Assembly: GCA_016185275.1 (NCBI GenBank)
Contig: JACPNX010000004.1
Location: 1,543-44,778, forward strand
DNA: 43,236 bases
Direction of reading: 5' to 3'
Origin: Actinomycetota bacterium
GTDB taxonomy: Bacteria; Actinomycetota; Acidimicrobiia; Acidimicrobiales; Iamiaceae
Shown: in pieces, positions 18,667-27,008 of the stretch
How positions within the stretch are numbered: the first letter of the stretch is position 1
Layout of the letters: every line of letters starts with the position of its first letter
Notes under the pieces: generated by a model
What the model saw: only the letters and a program-made list of their open reading frames with translations
The model's database searches: none
What the model was told of the DNA's origin: nothing
Position numbers and translations under genes: made by a program

Positions 18667-21600
18667 CCGCGAGCGCGGCGTCGAACGGGCGCTGCGGGCC
18701 GTAGGTCAGCGTCACCTCCTGGACGGCGCCGGTCGGCAGTCGCCAGCCCGAGAGCGCGTCGGCCTCGACGGCTCGACCGAGCGACTGCCCACCCGACCGT
18801 GCCTGCCAGCGCCGGTCGATGGAGTCGCCGAGCAGCAACCAGCCGCCCCCGGCTTCCCGCACCTGCAGGCGCAGCCGGCCCCGTCCCCGCTCGAGCACGC
18901 GCACGCGGGCCGGCGGCGCCGGCCCGCCACCGGCGGCCCGAGCGGCCCGCCGGGCGCGGCGCAACGGGATGTCGGTGGTCGTCAGGCTGAGCTCGCTGAC
19001 CGCGCCGGGCCGGGCCTCTTCGAGGACGTGCCATCCGGCGCCGAGGCGCAGGTCGGTGACCGACCGCCAACCGCTGGCCGTGCGGGTGAGCGGCACGGTG
19101 CGGCCGTCGACGAGGATGCCGACGGTCGAGCCGGCCGGGCTCGCCGAGGACGGCACCTCGACGCGGAACGGCCGCGCCGAGGGCAGGCGGAAGCGCCGGC
19201 GCAGGACGGCCTCCACCGGGCGGCCGGACGTGCGGGACGTGCCGGACGTGCCGGACGTGCCGGACGTGCCGGACGTGCCGGACGTGCCCGAGGTGCCCGA
19301 CGTGCCCGAGGTGCCCGAGGTGCCGGACGTGCCGGGTGCGCGCCGCAACACCACGGCGATCGGAGCGTCGCGCAGCGCCGCCTGCAGGCCGGGGCTGCGC
19401 TCGGCGCGGCGGGCGACGTCGTCGGGCAGCGAGATGTGCTCGCGCAGGTCGATGCCCGCTCCGAAGTCGACCTCGGCGAGACCGCCTCCGCCGAGGCCGC
19501 TGGTGAGCCCGCCGGCCCGCAGCCGGACCCATCCGACGGCACGGGGCTCGAACTGCAGGACGGTGGTGCGCTCGGTGGTCGAGATCGGCATGGACACGAC
19601 GGTGCGGTTCGAGAAGGTGAGCTCGACGCGGCCGACGCGCTGGTACTGCGGCGGCATGTCGGCCGGCGTGATGCTCACGCGGCTGAGACGTTCGGGCCGG
19701 CGGAAGCGGACCTCGAGCTGGCCGCCGGTCCCTCCCGCCGGTCCGCCGGTCACCCACGAGGTGGCCGGGTCGCCGTCGAAGGCCGCGGCCGGCCGGCGCG
19801 GCTGGTCGTAGCCGGTCGGTCCGGGACCGACGCTGTCGTCGGTGACCAGCACCGCGTCGTGGTACCAGGCCGTCGACTGCGCGCCTGGAGCGCCGCTCGC
19901 TCCGCCGGTGCCGCGGCCCAGCGGATCGAGCGGTCCGAGGGTCCAGCTCTCGTCGGTCGTGAACCCGACCACGTCGGTGCGCCGCCGCCGGTTACTGTCG
20001 CTCAGCACGAGCGGGGCGCCGGCCGCCAGCTCCTGCTGAAGGGCGGCCGTCCCGAGGCTGGCGGTGGTGCGCACCGGGCCGGTGCCGTCGAGCAGGCCCG
20101 CGCCGGCGAGGGAGGCGTATCCCTCGCCGTCGCCGCTGAGGAGCAGCGCCGGCACGCCGGTGACGGCCCGCGGCCCTACTGCGCCGGGGCGGGCGAGGCG
20201 GTAGACCTCGACGGGCGCCAGCCGCCGCTCCCGCGCTGCGTCCCGGCTCGTGTCGGTCGGGCTCGTGGTGGCCTGGCCCGCGCGGCCGTAGGTGCGCACC
20301 AGGCGTAGGGCGGGGTCGCGGCGCATCGCGTCGAACGCCGCCGGGCGCACCGTGCCGGCGGCCCGCCAGTCGACGTCGTTGCGCAGCACCACGGTGGTGA
20401 TGCCCATGCGCCGCAGGACCGGAGTCAGCTCGCCGGCGCGGTATGAGGGGTCGGACGCCTGCCTCGACACGGCCCGCAGCAGCGTCGTGGCCGGGGGCGT
20501 GCTGAGCGGGATGGCGGTGTCGACGGCGTGGTCGCGGGTGAGGAAGGCGTCGATGATGTCGTCGCCCACCCAGCCCCAGCGGTAGCGCGTGCGCGTCGTC
20601 CCCGGCAGGAACAGGACCCTTCCGCCTCCCGGGTCGCGGTCGAGATCGTCGAGAGCCTGGCGCCAGTAGGCGGGGATCGAGCGCATGGTCCGGCTGCGGT
20701 CGTACAGCCCGCCGGACCAGAAGGGGACGGCTGCCCCGGCCAGCGCCAAGGCGAGCAGGGACGCTCCGGCGGCGCGCGCCCAGCGCGGCCCCGGCCGGCG
20801 CCGGATCACCTCGCGCACCCCGAGCGCGAGCAGCCCGGCGACGCCGAGGGCGAGCCCGCCGCCCGCCTTGTAGTTGGTGCGGAAGGCGCCGAGCGCCCCG
20901 ACGCGGCGGTACCCGAGGTTGACCAGGCGCCCGTACGGCGTGGGGGCGTCGACGGGGTGGGTGCCCACCATGACGATCCCCACGACCACGACCACGGCTC
21001 CGAGCAGCGTGCGCCCCCGGGCCCGCACCCACGCCAGCGCAGCCAGCGCCGCGGCCGGGAGCGCAGCGGTCGCCAGCACCACGGGCGCCGAGTCGAGCAG
21101 CACCTCGCCCTGGGGCCGAGCCAGTGGCGGCCCGTTGAAGTACGAGAGCCAGAAGCCCATGCCACGCAAGGTCTCCGGCCACGACGAGGCCACGTTGAGC
21201 GTGGTCGGGTCCTCGGTCTGCTCGACCCGCGACGTGAAGGCCGACGCTCCCGCCCACGTCTTCCAGATGGCCGCGGCCGACACCAGCGCGGCGAGCACGC
21301 CGGCCCGAGCGAGCCAGCCCAGCGCGCGGCGCAACGTCGTCGAGCGCTCGATCCACACCACCCATACGAGAGCGGGAGCGAGCGGCAGCGCGGCGTAGAT
21401 CGGTCCCGGTGGGTCGGCGTTGCCCGCGGCTCCGACGAGCAGCGCGAACAGCGCGGCCCACCGCCACGGGCGCCCACCGGCCACACCTTCGAGGAACGAC
21501 ACCAGCAGCCACGGGGCCAGGGCGGCGGCCACGTACAGGTTCGACGGGACGAGGAACGTGGCGGAGTAGGCCCCGAAGGCGTAGGCCACCCCCGCCACGG

Positions 21601-21973
21601 CGCCCGGCACGCCCGTCGCACCGGTGAGGCGCCGCACCAGCGCGACGACGCCCGTACCGCCCGCCGTGAGCAGCAGCGCATGCCAGAGCCGCTCGACCAG
21701 CCACGCCGGCAGGCCGGCGCTGCGCAGCACCCAGGCGACCAGGAGCTGCCCCGGCCACAGGTCCTCGCGGACGCGGCCGAGCCCCCGGGAACCGTCCCAC
21801 ATGCCGAGCTGGCGCGACAGGCGCGTGCCCGGAGCGAAGAACTGGTCGAAGCGGTTGTCGCCGACGTAGCGGCCCCCGGCGTTGACCACCGTGACCGCGA
21901 CAGCTGCGGCGGCCAGCAGGATCCCGATGGGCCAGACGCGGCTGCTCGCCCTCGCCCGCACCCAGGCGATCAC
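18530..21973 (-). CDS. AftD-like (DUF3367) arabinofuranosyltransferase-type membrane protein
   Basis: This 1147-residue protein has an N-terminal GT-C membrane half of about 11 segments, with an acidic first loop (YVGDNRFDQFF, near residue 35), and a large extracytoplasmic half ending in one more transmembrane helix. DSNRRRRTDVVG, and AAAFDGDPATSWVTG of an F5/8C-like carbohydrate-binding domain, fit the DUF3367 family, whose mycobacterial member AftD adds alpha-1,3 arabinofuranose from decaprenyl-phospho-arabinose. The sugar used here may differ. The GTG start overlaps the acyltransferase stop as GTGA. A run of about 11 Gly-Thr-Ser repeats lies in the outer domain. The last 45 residues overlap the convergent sulfotransferase gene and are basic and Pro-rich. 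Confidence 0.8.
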   Translation of the reverse strand: MIAWVRARASSRVWPIGILLAAAAVAVTVVNAGGRYVGDNRFDQFFAPGTRLSRQLGMWDGSRGLGRVREDLWPGQLLVAWVLRSAGLPAWLVERLWHALLLTAGGTGVVALVRRLTGATGVPGAVAGVAYAFGAYSATFLVPSNLYVAAALAPWLLVSFLEGVAGGRPWRWAALFALLVGAAGNADPPGPIYAALPLAPALVWVVWIERSTTLRRALGWLARAGVLAALVSAAAIWKTWAGASAFTSRVEQTEDPTTLNVASSWPETLRGMGFWLSYFNGPPLARPQGEVLLDSAPVVLATAALPAAALAALAWVRARGRTLLGAVVVVVGIVMVGTHPVDAPTPYGRLVNLGYRRVGALGAFRTNYKAGGGLALGVAGLLALGVREVIRRRPGPRWARAAGASLLALALAGAAVPFWSGGLYDRSRTMRSIPAYWRQALDDLDRDPGGGRVLFLPGTTRTRYRWGWVGDDIIDAFLTRDHAVDTAIPLSTPPATTLLRAVSRQASDPSYRAGELTPVLRRMGITTVVLRNDVDWRAAGTVRPAAFDAMRRDPALRLVRTYGRAGQATTSPTDTSRDAARERRLAPVEVYRLARPGAVGPRAVTGVPALLLSGDGEGYASLAGAGLLDGTGPVRTTASLGTAALQQELAAGAPLVLSDSNRRRRTDVVGFTTDESWTLGPLDPLGRGTGGASGAPGAQSTAWYHDAVLVTDDSVGPGPTGYDQPRRPAAAFDGDPATSWVTGGPAGGTGGQLEVRFRRPERLSRVSITPADMPPQYQRVGRVELTFSNRTVVSMPISTTERTTVLQFEPRAVGWVRLRAGGLTSGLGGGGLAEVDFGAGIDLREHISLPDDVARRAERSPGLQAALRDAPIAVVLRRAPGTSGTSGTSGTSGTSGTSGTSGTSGTSGTSGTSRTSGRPVEAVLRRRFRLPSARPFRVEVPSSASPAGSTVGILVDGRTVPLTRTASGWRSVTDLRLGAGWHVLEEARPGAVSELSLTTTDIPLRRARRAARAAGGGPAPPARVRVLERGRGRLRLQVREAGGGWLLLGDSIDRRWQARSGGQSLGRAVEADALSGWRLPTGAVQEVTLTYGPQRPFDAALAVSAAAVLVCLAVLVWPGARPGAGRGRRGPRRRRPPPRAGPSTDST
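19224..19331. repeat. 9-bp tandem repeat, 12 units
   Basis: Twelve 9-bp units based on CCGGACGTG, with variants CGGGACGTG, CCCGAGGTG and CCCGACGTG, encode Gly-Thr-Ser on the reverse strand inside the AftD-like protein. Units are whole codons, so copy-number change would alter linker length without shifting frame. Confidence 0.85.
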
Positions 21974-23151
21974 CGAAGGCGCCGGAGCAGCGGCGACTCG
22001 ACCAGCGACCACGAGATCTGCGCCGCGGCCAACGACAGCACCAGGACCACGGGCAGCCGCACCAGGGCCGTGCCCGGCAGGGCGCCCTGCGCGATCCAGC
22101 GCCCGACCTGGACGTTGAGCGGGAAGTGCCACAGGTAGATGCCGTAGGAGATCCGCCCGAGCCAGCGCGGCGTGCCGGCGTCGAGCAGGTGACGGGGCCA
22201 CGCCGGCGCGCCGAGCACGAGCGGCAGCAGCAGCAGCGCGCCCGACACGGGGTTGGCGACGTGGATGGCGGTGAGCATCCCCCGGGACAGCGACAGCGCG
22301 GCCGCGGGGAACCCGGCGGTGTAGGCGACCGGCGCCAGCGCGAGGAGCCAGCACAGCGCGGGCCGGTCGGCCAACCAGGCAAGAGATTTGGGCAACGGGT
22401 TGCCGTGGTCGCGCTCGACGTGGAGGACCGCGAGCGCGATGCCGAGGGCGAACCATCCGAGGTAGGACGGCAGCCAGAAGGCGGTGAGGCCGGTCCGGCG
22501 GGACCCGAGCGCCCACCACCGGTAGAGCTCGCTGGCCGCGCCGGCAGCGGCCAGTACGGCCAGCCGGTTGCGCCGGCGGCGGCGCGGCGTCGACCCGCGA
22601 ATGGCGACGAGCCCGGCCATGGCCAGCGGTAGGAGCAGGTAGAAGGTCGCCTCGATGGCCAGCGTCCACGCCACCGGCAGACCGCCGCCGCGGTCGACGA
22701 AGCCGCGGCGGTAGATCTGGCCGAAGCCGTAGAAGAGAGCGACCTGGCGTCCGCTCGGTCGCGGCTCGACGGGGCTGAACCAGACCAGCCAGCCGGTGAG
22801 CGCGACCCAGTAGGCGGGGATGGTGCGCACGGCCCGGCGCACCAGGTACCGGCCCAGGCCAGGGGCCGCCCTGCCGTCCGCGTCCGCCGCGAGGAACGAC
22901 CTCGACAGCAGGAACCCGGACAGCACGAAGAAGATGGCGACGCCCCAGTTGCCGAGGCGGCTGAGCACCGACCCGCCGGTCCACGCCGGGAACGGGGCGA
23001 CGCCGCCGGTCACGTGGAAGACCACGACCAGCAGGGCCGCGAAGCCGCGCACACCATCCAGCCCGGCGAACCACCGGCCCCCGGATCCGGGCCGCCGGTG
23101 GTCGCGGGATCCGTGGCCGCCGTCAGTGCCCGGGAGGGCGCCCGCGCTCAC
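21970..23151 (-). CDS. OafA/YrhL-type acyltransferase (acyltransferase 3 family)
   Basis: The 393-residue membrane protein fits the acyltransferase 3 family, which O-acylates extracytoplasmic glycans. After a short polar N-terminus it shows FAGLDGVRGFAALLVVVFHV with the conserved Arg and His, then FFVLSGFLLSRSF, RYLVRRAVRTIPAYWVAL, WTLAIEATFYLLLPLA, and ISYGIYLWHFPLNVQV, and it stops after about 10 helices without a SGNH domain. GTG at 23151 overlaps the upstream TGA as GTGA and the stop overlaps the next GTG in the same way, so translation is probably coupled. The frame is open 61 codons further upstream but that stretch lies inside the lipocalin-like gene. Confidence 0.9.
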   Translation of the reverse strand: MSAGALPGTDGGHGSRDHRRPGSGGRWFAGLDGVRGFAALLVVVFHVTGGVAPFPAWTGGSVLSRLGNWGVAIFFVLSGFLLSRSFLAADADGRAAPGLGRYLVRRAVRTIPAYWVALTGWLVWFSPVEPRPSGRQVALFYGFGQIYRRGFVDRGGGLPVAWTLAIEATFYLLLPLAMAGLVAIRGSTPRRRRRNRLAVLAAAGAASELYRWWALGSRRTGLTAFWLPSYLGWFALGIALAVLHVERDHGNPLPKSLAWLADRPALCWLLALAPVAYTAGFPAAALSLSRGMLTAIHVANPVSGALLLLPLVLGAPAWPRHLLDAGTPRWLGRISYGIYLWHFPLNVQVGRWIAQGALPGTALVRLPVVLVLSLAAAQISWSLVESPLLRRLR

Positions 23152-24200
23152 CGACTCTCGCACCTGGGGCGCCTCGGGCGGCGAGTGTGCGCCGGGCGCC
23201 GCGCTCGCGTCGCGCCGCGCCGGCGCCTGGGGACTCGAGCCCGGCGCGGCCGGTGCCGGCATCCGGCCTGGGGTTGGGTCCACTCGGTCCAGCCCGCGCC
23301 GGTGCGGCCGGTCGGCCGGTCGGTGAACCGGCACAGCGCGCGCGGCAGGCGCGACACGCGGCCGTCGGGCGCGACGAGCAGCACCGGGGCGAAGGCGACC
23401 GGTTCGACGGCGAGGTCGAGGGGACCGATGCGCGCGTCACCGGCCGCCGGGAGACCGTCGGGCCCGAGGCTCTCGCCGTGGTCGATCCGGTCCGGGGTGG
23501 CGGGCTCGGGAGCCGAGCCCGGATGCTGGACGTAGCCCGTCGCGTAGATGCGGGCGTCGCCGAAGGCCACGTCTCCGGCGTGGAAGCGGGTGCCATCGCG
23601 CAGGCGGCCGGCGGTCCACAGCCACCGGGGCTCCCACCAGTCGCGCACGCCCCACGAGTGGTCGCGCTGGCCCCAGCCGTCGAGCTCGAGGGCCTCGGAC
23701 CCGACGAGCACCTCGCCGCTGACGCGGCAGGGGACCTCGTAGCGCGCCACGCCGGGCCAGGCGTACGGGCGGCCGTCGGTCTCCCACTCGAGGTCCAGCC
23801 CGAACGGCACCCTGTCGCCGTGGGCCCGCGCGTAGACCTGGGCGGGGTCGTCGAGCGCGGTGGCGAACGCCTCGCAGGCGAGGCTCATGTGGTCGAGCGG
23901 GGCCTCGACCGTGTGGTCGGCCCAGAGACCCTCGGCCCGCACCGCCAGGGAGCGCGGCGACGTGGGCAGCGGCACCTCGTGGTCCAAGACGGTCGTGAGG
24001 GGTCGCCCTTCGCCCACGAGGCAGGCCCAGTACCAGGCCACGCCCAGGTTCGGGTACAAGCCGAGCCGCACGTAGCCGCCCAGGGTGCCGGCCTCGTCGG
24101 TGAAGTCGAAGTACCACGACTCGTTCCAGAGCGGCTCGGGCCCGGGCTCGTGGACGTTCTCGTCGGACGGCTCGGGGCCGACCGGTGCGTCCGGGCTCAC
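23148..24200 (-). CDS. Lipocalin-like (CrtC/AttH-related) protein
   Basis: The 350-residue protein consists of two beta-rich halves. The key block WGQRDHSWGVRDWWEPRWLW (about 175-195) is typical of the AttH/CrtC-like lipocalin-related superfamily, some of which act on carotenoids or terpenoids. LWNESWYFDFTDEAGTLGGYVRLGLYPN opens the fold. The conserved part ends near GAGWTEWTQPQ (about 308); the final 40 residues are Arg/Pro-rich and look unrelated. There is no signal peptide. It is the first gene of a coupled operon with an acyltransferase and an AftD-like protein, so it may act on a glycan or lipid carrier. That is inference. Start is GTG at 24200. Confidence 0.65.
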   Translation of the reverse strand: MSPDAPVGPEPSDENVHEPGPEPLWNESWYFDFTDEAGTLGGYVRLGLYPNLGVAWYWACLVGEGRPLTTVLDHEVPLPTSPRSLAVRAEGLWADHTVEAPLDHMSLACEAFATALDDPAQVYARAHGDRVPFGLDLEWETDGRPYAWPGVARYEVPCRVSGEVLVGSEALELDGWGQRDHSWGVRDWWEPRWLWTAGRLRDGTRFHAGDVAFGDARIYATGYVQHPGSAPEPATPDRIDHGESLGPDGLPAAGDARIGPLDLAVEPVAFAPVLLVAPDGRVSRLPRALCRFTDRPTGRTGAGWTEWTQPQAGCRHRPRRARVPRRRRGATRARRPAHTRRPRRPRCESR

Positions 24201-24271
24201 CGAGCACTCGCCGGTGGGCCGGGCAGGGCGTGCACGGCGCGATGGTACGCGGCGACGCCGGTTCCGCCGGG

Positions 24272-24355
24272 CCGCGGGCCGGGCCGTCCGCCGGGCGCGA
24301 GCAGGACCGCGGGCCGGGCCGTCCGCCGGGCGCGAGCAGGACCGCGGGCCGGGCC
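24272..24355. repeat. 35-bp tandem repeat, about 2.4 copies
   Basis: A 35-bp unit beginning CCGCGGGCCGGGCC starts at 24272, 24307 and (partial) 24342, followed by shorter GGGCGGCC repeats to about 24380. It occupies the region between the divergent lipocalin-like and SCP2-like genes, upstream of the SCP2 -10. Confidence 0.8.
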
Positions 24356-24387
24356 GGGCGGCCGGGCCGGGCGGCCGGGCGCTCCGG

Positions 24388-24393
24388 TATGGT
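24388..24393 (+). promoter_or_regulatory. Leaderless-type -10 of the SCP2-like gene
   Basis: TATGGT (24388-24393) is followed by 7 nt and the GTG at 24401. It contains the ATG at 24389, which argues that the ATG belongs to the promoter rather than to the coding region. Confidence 0.5.
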
Positions 24394-24400
24394 TCGGCGG

Positions 24401-24889
24401 GTGGCCGCCTTCCTCACGGACGCGTGGGTCGCGGACCTGGCGAACGCCGCGAGGGAGAGCTCGGCTCTGCGTGGCGCAGCCGGCGCCGACACGTTGGTGC
24501 TCCAGCAGGTCGTGCGGGGAGCGCCGGGCGGCACGTTCGCATGGCACCTCGTGCTCGGGCCCGGCACCGCGGAGGTGCACGAGGGCCGGGCGGCACGCGC
24601 GGACGTCACGCTCACGAGCGACGCGGCGACTGCCGCGGCGGTCGCTGCGGGACGCGCGTCGGCGCAAGCCGCCTTCATGACGGGCCGGCTGCGCGTCGGC
24701 GGGAGGATCACGGCTCTGCTCGAGCACCGCGCCGCCCTCGCCGCCCTCGACGACGTGTTCGGCGCAGTGCGCGCCCGCACGACGTTTCCCGTCGACGCGG
24801 GCACCGGCGACGGCGACGCGGCCGCCGGCAAGGCGGCCATCGGCGACAGCCCGTCCCGCAGCCGATCCGACCGCGAGGAGGCGGGCTGA
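24401..24889 (+). CDS. SCP2 sterol-binding-domain-like protein
   Basis: This 162-residue protein begins AAFLTDAWVADLANAARE and continues with VTLTSDAATAAAVAAG and AFMTGRLRVGGRITALLEHRAALAAL, the pattern of SCP2/sterol-carrier domains, which form a hydrophobic lipid-binding pocket and are often paired with other domains. An N-terminal GTG at 24401 follows a -10 box by 7 nt; an ATG four codons earlier overlaps that box. The C-terminal 30 residues are Gly/Ala/Asp-rich and disordered. Its stop lies 1 nt before the Fpg-like gene, so the two are co-transcribed. The lipid ligand and its connection to DNA repair are unknown. Confidence 0.75.
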   Translation: MAAFLTDAWVADLANAARESSALRGAAGADTLVLQQVVRGAPGGTFAWHLVLGPGTAEVHEGRAARADVTLTSDAATAAAVAAGRASAQAAFMTGRLRVGGRITALLEHRAALAALDDVFGAVRARTTFPVDAGTGDGDAAAGKAAIGDSPSRSRSDREEAG

Positions 24890-24890
24890 C

Positions 24891-25727
24891 GTGCCGGAGC
24901 TGCCGGAATTGCAGGCGCACGCCGAGCGGCTCGACCGGTCGTTCGCCGGTGTCACGCTGGCGCGGTTCTCACCGCTCGCCTTCCACGCGCTGAAGACCGC
25001 GCAGCCCCCAGCCGCGGCCGCCGAGGGACACGACCTCGTGTTCGTCGACCGCAGGGGCAAGTACCTGATGCTCGACTTCGGCACCGTCAGCTTCGTGGTG
25101 CACCTGATGCAGGGGGGTCGTCTGTCGGCCGACGGCAAGCAGTCCGTCCGGCCGCGCGGCGGGCTGGCCCGCTGGCGCTTCGACGACGGTCGGGCGCTGC
25201 TGCTCACCGAGCAAGGGTCCGAGCGGCGCGCCGGCGTGTGGGTGGTGGCGGGCGATCCCGAGTCGCAGCCGCCGCTCGCCGGCCTCGGCCCCGACGCCGA
25301 CCGCGTCGACGCCGAGGCGCTGCTCGCTCTGCTGCACGCCCACCCGATGCGCCTGCACGGGTTCCTGCGGGACCAGCACGCCGTCGCCGGCATCGGGCGT
25401 CGCCTCGCCAACGAGGTGTGCCACCGGGCGGGCCTGTCGCCGTTCGCGTCGACCGGCAAGCTGGACGCCGGAGCAGCCGCGCGGATCGTCGAGGCCATCC
25501 AGGCGGCGACCGCGGAGGGTCTCGCGTACGAGCGGGGTCGGGACTCGATGAGCGCGTCGAAGGAACGTCCGGGCAACGTGCACCACCGCGAGGGCGAGGC
25601 GTGCCCGGTGTGCGGCGACACGGTGCGGGCGGTGGAGTACCGGTCCTACACGGTCGACTACTGCCCCACGTGCCAGACCGGCGGCAAGGTCCTCGCCGAC
25701 AACACCACGAGCCGGTTCCTGAAGTAG
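24891..25727 (+). CDS. Fpg/Nei family DNA glycosylase
   Basis: The 278-residue protein starts with PELPE after the initiator, giving the catalytic N-terminal Pro and Glu of the base-excision family that removes oxidised bases and cleaves the abasic site. RRGKYLML supplies the conserved Lys (about residue 56). The central H2TH region contains GIGRRLANEVCHRAGLSP, and a zinc finger closes the protein: CPVC then YCPTCQ. This is an actinobacterial-type variant with a short tail (GGKVLADNTTSRFLK). It could be Nei-like or MutM-like; I keep the broader name. The GTG start is 1 nt after the SCP2 stop. Confidence 0.88.
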   Translation: MPELPELQAHAERLDRSFAGVTLARFSPLAFHALKTAQPPAAAAEGHDLVFVDRRGKYLMLDFGTVSFVVHLMQGGRLSADGKQSVRPRGGLARWRFDDGRALLLTEQGSERRAGVWVVAGDPESQPPLAGLGPDADRVDAEALLALLHAHPMRLHGFLRDQHAVAGIGRRLANEVCHRAGLSPFASTGKLDAGAAARIVEAIQAATAEGLAYERGRDSMSASKERPGNVHHREGEACPVCGDTVRAVEYRSYTVDYCPTCQTGGKVLADNTTSRFLK

Positions 25728-25729
25728 CA

Positions 25730-25762
25730 CCGGCCCTGCCGCTGCGCACCTGCGGCGGCCGG
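25730..25762. terminator. Bidirectional terminator candidate
   Basis: CCGGCC (25730-25735) plus GCCGC (25738-25742) pair with GCGGC (25752-25756) plus GGCCGG (25757-25762), with a 2-nt bulge and a 9-nt loop. It starts 2 nt past the glycosylase stop and lies between convergent genes. Confidence 0.45.
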
Positions 25763-25805
25763 CCACGCCCTGGTTCGCGCCGCGCGAGGCGTCTCGCTTC
25801 GAGCC

Positions 25806-26801
25806 CTATCCCGGGACGAGGGCCAGGTCCCGCACGGCCGCCCGCTCCTCGCCGAGCTCGGCGACCGACGCGTCGATGCGGCCGCGGGAGAAGTCGTCGA
25901 TGTCGAGTCCCGGCACAATCTCCCAGCGTCCGTCGCGGCAGGTGCAGGGGAACGACGACACCAGTCCCTCGGGCACGCCGTAGGAACCGTCGGAGGGCAC
26001 GGCCATCGACACCCAGTCGCCCTCGGGTGTGCCGAGCACCCAGTCGCGCACGTGGTCGATGGCGGCGTTGGCCGCGGAAGCGGCCGAGGACGCACCGCGG
26101 GCGTCGATGATGGCGGCGCCCCGCTTGGCCACGGTCGGGATGAACGTGTCCTCGATCCACGCGTGGTCGCCCACCGCCTCCGCCGCGTTGCGACCCCCGA
26201 CCTCGCAGTGGAACAGATCGGGATACTGCGTCGTGGAGTGGTTCCCCCAGATCGTCATCTTGCGGATCTCCGTCACGGGGACGCCAAGCTTCGCCGCGAG
26301 CTGCGCCTTCGCCCGGTTGTGGTCGAGGCGGGTCATCGCCGTGAACGACGACGGGTCAAGGCCCGGCGCGTTGTGGAGGGCGATGAGCGCGTTGGTGTTC
26401 GCGGGGTTGCCGACGACGAGGACCTTGACGTCCTTGCGCGCGCTCGACGCAAGGGCCCGGCCCTGTGGCTGGAAGATGCCGCCGTTGGCCCCGAGCAGAT
26501 CGGCCCGTTCCATGCCGGCCTTGCGCGGCATGGCGCCCACGAGGAGGGCCACGTCCGCATCTCCGAAGGCCACCTCGGGATCATCGGTCTTCACCATGCC
26601 GGCCAGCAGCGGGAAGGCGCAGTCCTCGAGCTCCATGGCGACGCCGTCGAGGGCACCGAGGGCCGGCGTGATCTCGAGCATCTGGAGGATCACCGGCGTG
26701 CCCGGCCCCAGCATGGCGCCGCTGGCGATCCGGAAGAGCAGGCTGTAGCCGATCTGGCCGGCGGCTCCGGTGACGGCGACGCGGACGGGCTCGTTGGTCA
26801 A
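25806..26801 (-). CDS. mdh: Malate dehydrogenase
   Basis: The 331-residue protein interconverts malate and oxaloacetate with NAD. It has the nucleotide-binding motif [10 protein letters not shown] (about 9-18), the mobile loop [33 protein letters not shown] with the substrate Arg, and [12 protein letters not shown] with the catalytic His. It follows the MDH type with the GAAGQIG motif that is widespread in actinobacteria. The start is TTG: GGAG lies 6 nt upstream and the next residues match the family N-terminus. With sdhCAB it is the second TCA-cycle activity in the window, about 22 kb away and not in one operon. Confidence 0.95.
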   Translation of the reverse strand: MTNEPVRVAVTGAAGQIGYSLLFRIASGAMLGPGTPVILQMLEITPALGALDGVAMELEDCAFPLLAGMVKTDDPEVAFGDADVALLVGAMPRKAGMERADLLGANGGIFQPQGRALASSARKDVKVLVVGNPANTNALIALHNAPGLDPSSFTAMTRLDHNRAKAQLAAKLGVPVTEIRKMTIWGNHSTTQYPDLFHCEVGGRNAAEAVGDHAWIEDTFIPTVAKRGAAIIDARGASSAASAANAAIDHVRDWVLGTPEGDWVSMAVPSDGSYGVPEGLVSSFPCTCRDGRWEIVPGLDIDDFSRGRIDASVAELGEERAAVRDLALVPG

Positions 26802-26873
26802 GGTGGGCTCCTACGAACTCGGGACGGGGACGCGCGGACCTTAGCGACCGCCGGGCCGCCGATGAACGGGCAG

Positions 26874-26879
26874 TACGCT
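26874..26879 (+). promoter_or_regulatory. Leaderless-type -10 of the 40-codon ORF
   Basis: TACGCT (26874-26879) is followed by 6 nt and the ATG at 26886, the same spacing as other leaderless-type starts in this window. Confidence 0.45.
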
Positions 26880-26885
26880 TCCGCC

Positions 26886-27008
26886 ATGCCGTCCGTGAAG
26901 GGCCTGCTCCGCCAGGCGAAGAGCACCGTCGATCTGCGGGTTCTCCACCGCGATCCGCCCCGGGAGACCCACTTGTTCGCCGTCCGGGCGCCGGGCGGAG
27001 GGGGATGA
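26886..27008 (+). CDS. Small ORF coupled to the FkbM gene
   Basis: A 40-residue ORF begins with ATG at 26886 and its TGA overlaps the FkbM start as ATGA, which suggests translational coupling. Third codon positions are almost all G or C, like the flanking genes, and a -10 box sits 6 nt upstream. The product is basic (KGLLRQAKSTVDLRVLHRDPP) with a Gly-rich end and no hydrophobic helix. It may be a true small protein or a leader peptide for FkbM. No family is recognised. Confidence 0.5.
   Translation: MPSVKGLLRQAKSTVDLRVLHRDPPRETHLFAVRAPGGGG

Noticed and set aside
19224..19331. CRISPR-like array
   Set aside because: The units are contiguous 9-mers with no spacers and lie in a coding region.
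24272..24380. CRISPR or attachment-site repeat
   Set aside because: Repeats are directly adjacent with no spacers, and no integrase or tRNA is near.
24389..24400. ATG start for the SCP2-like gene
   Set aside because: The ATG lies inside a TATGGT box; the GTG at 24401, 7 nt after it, fits the leaderless pattern and the family N-terminus.
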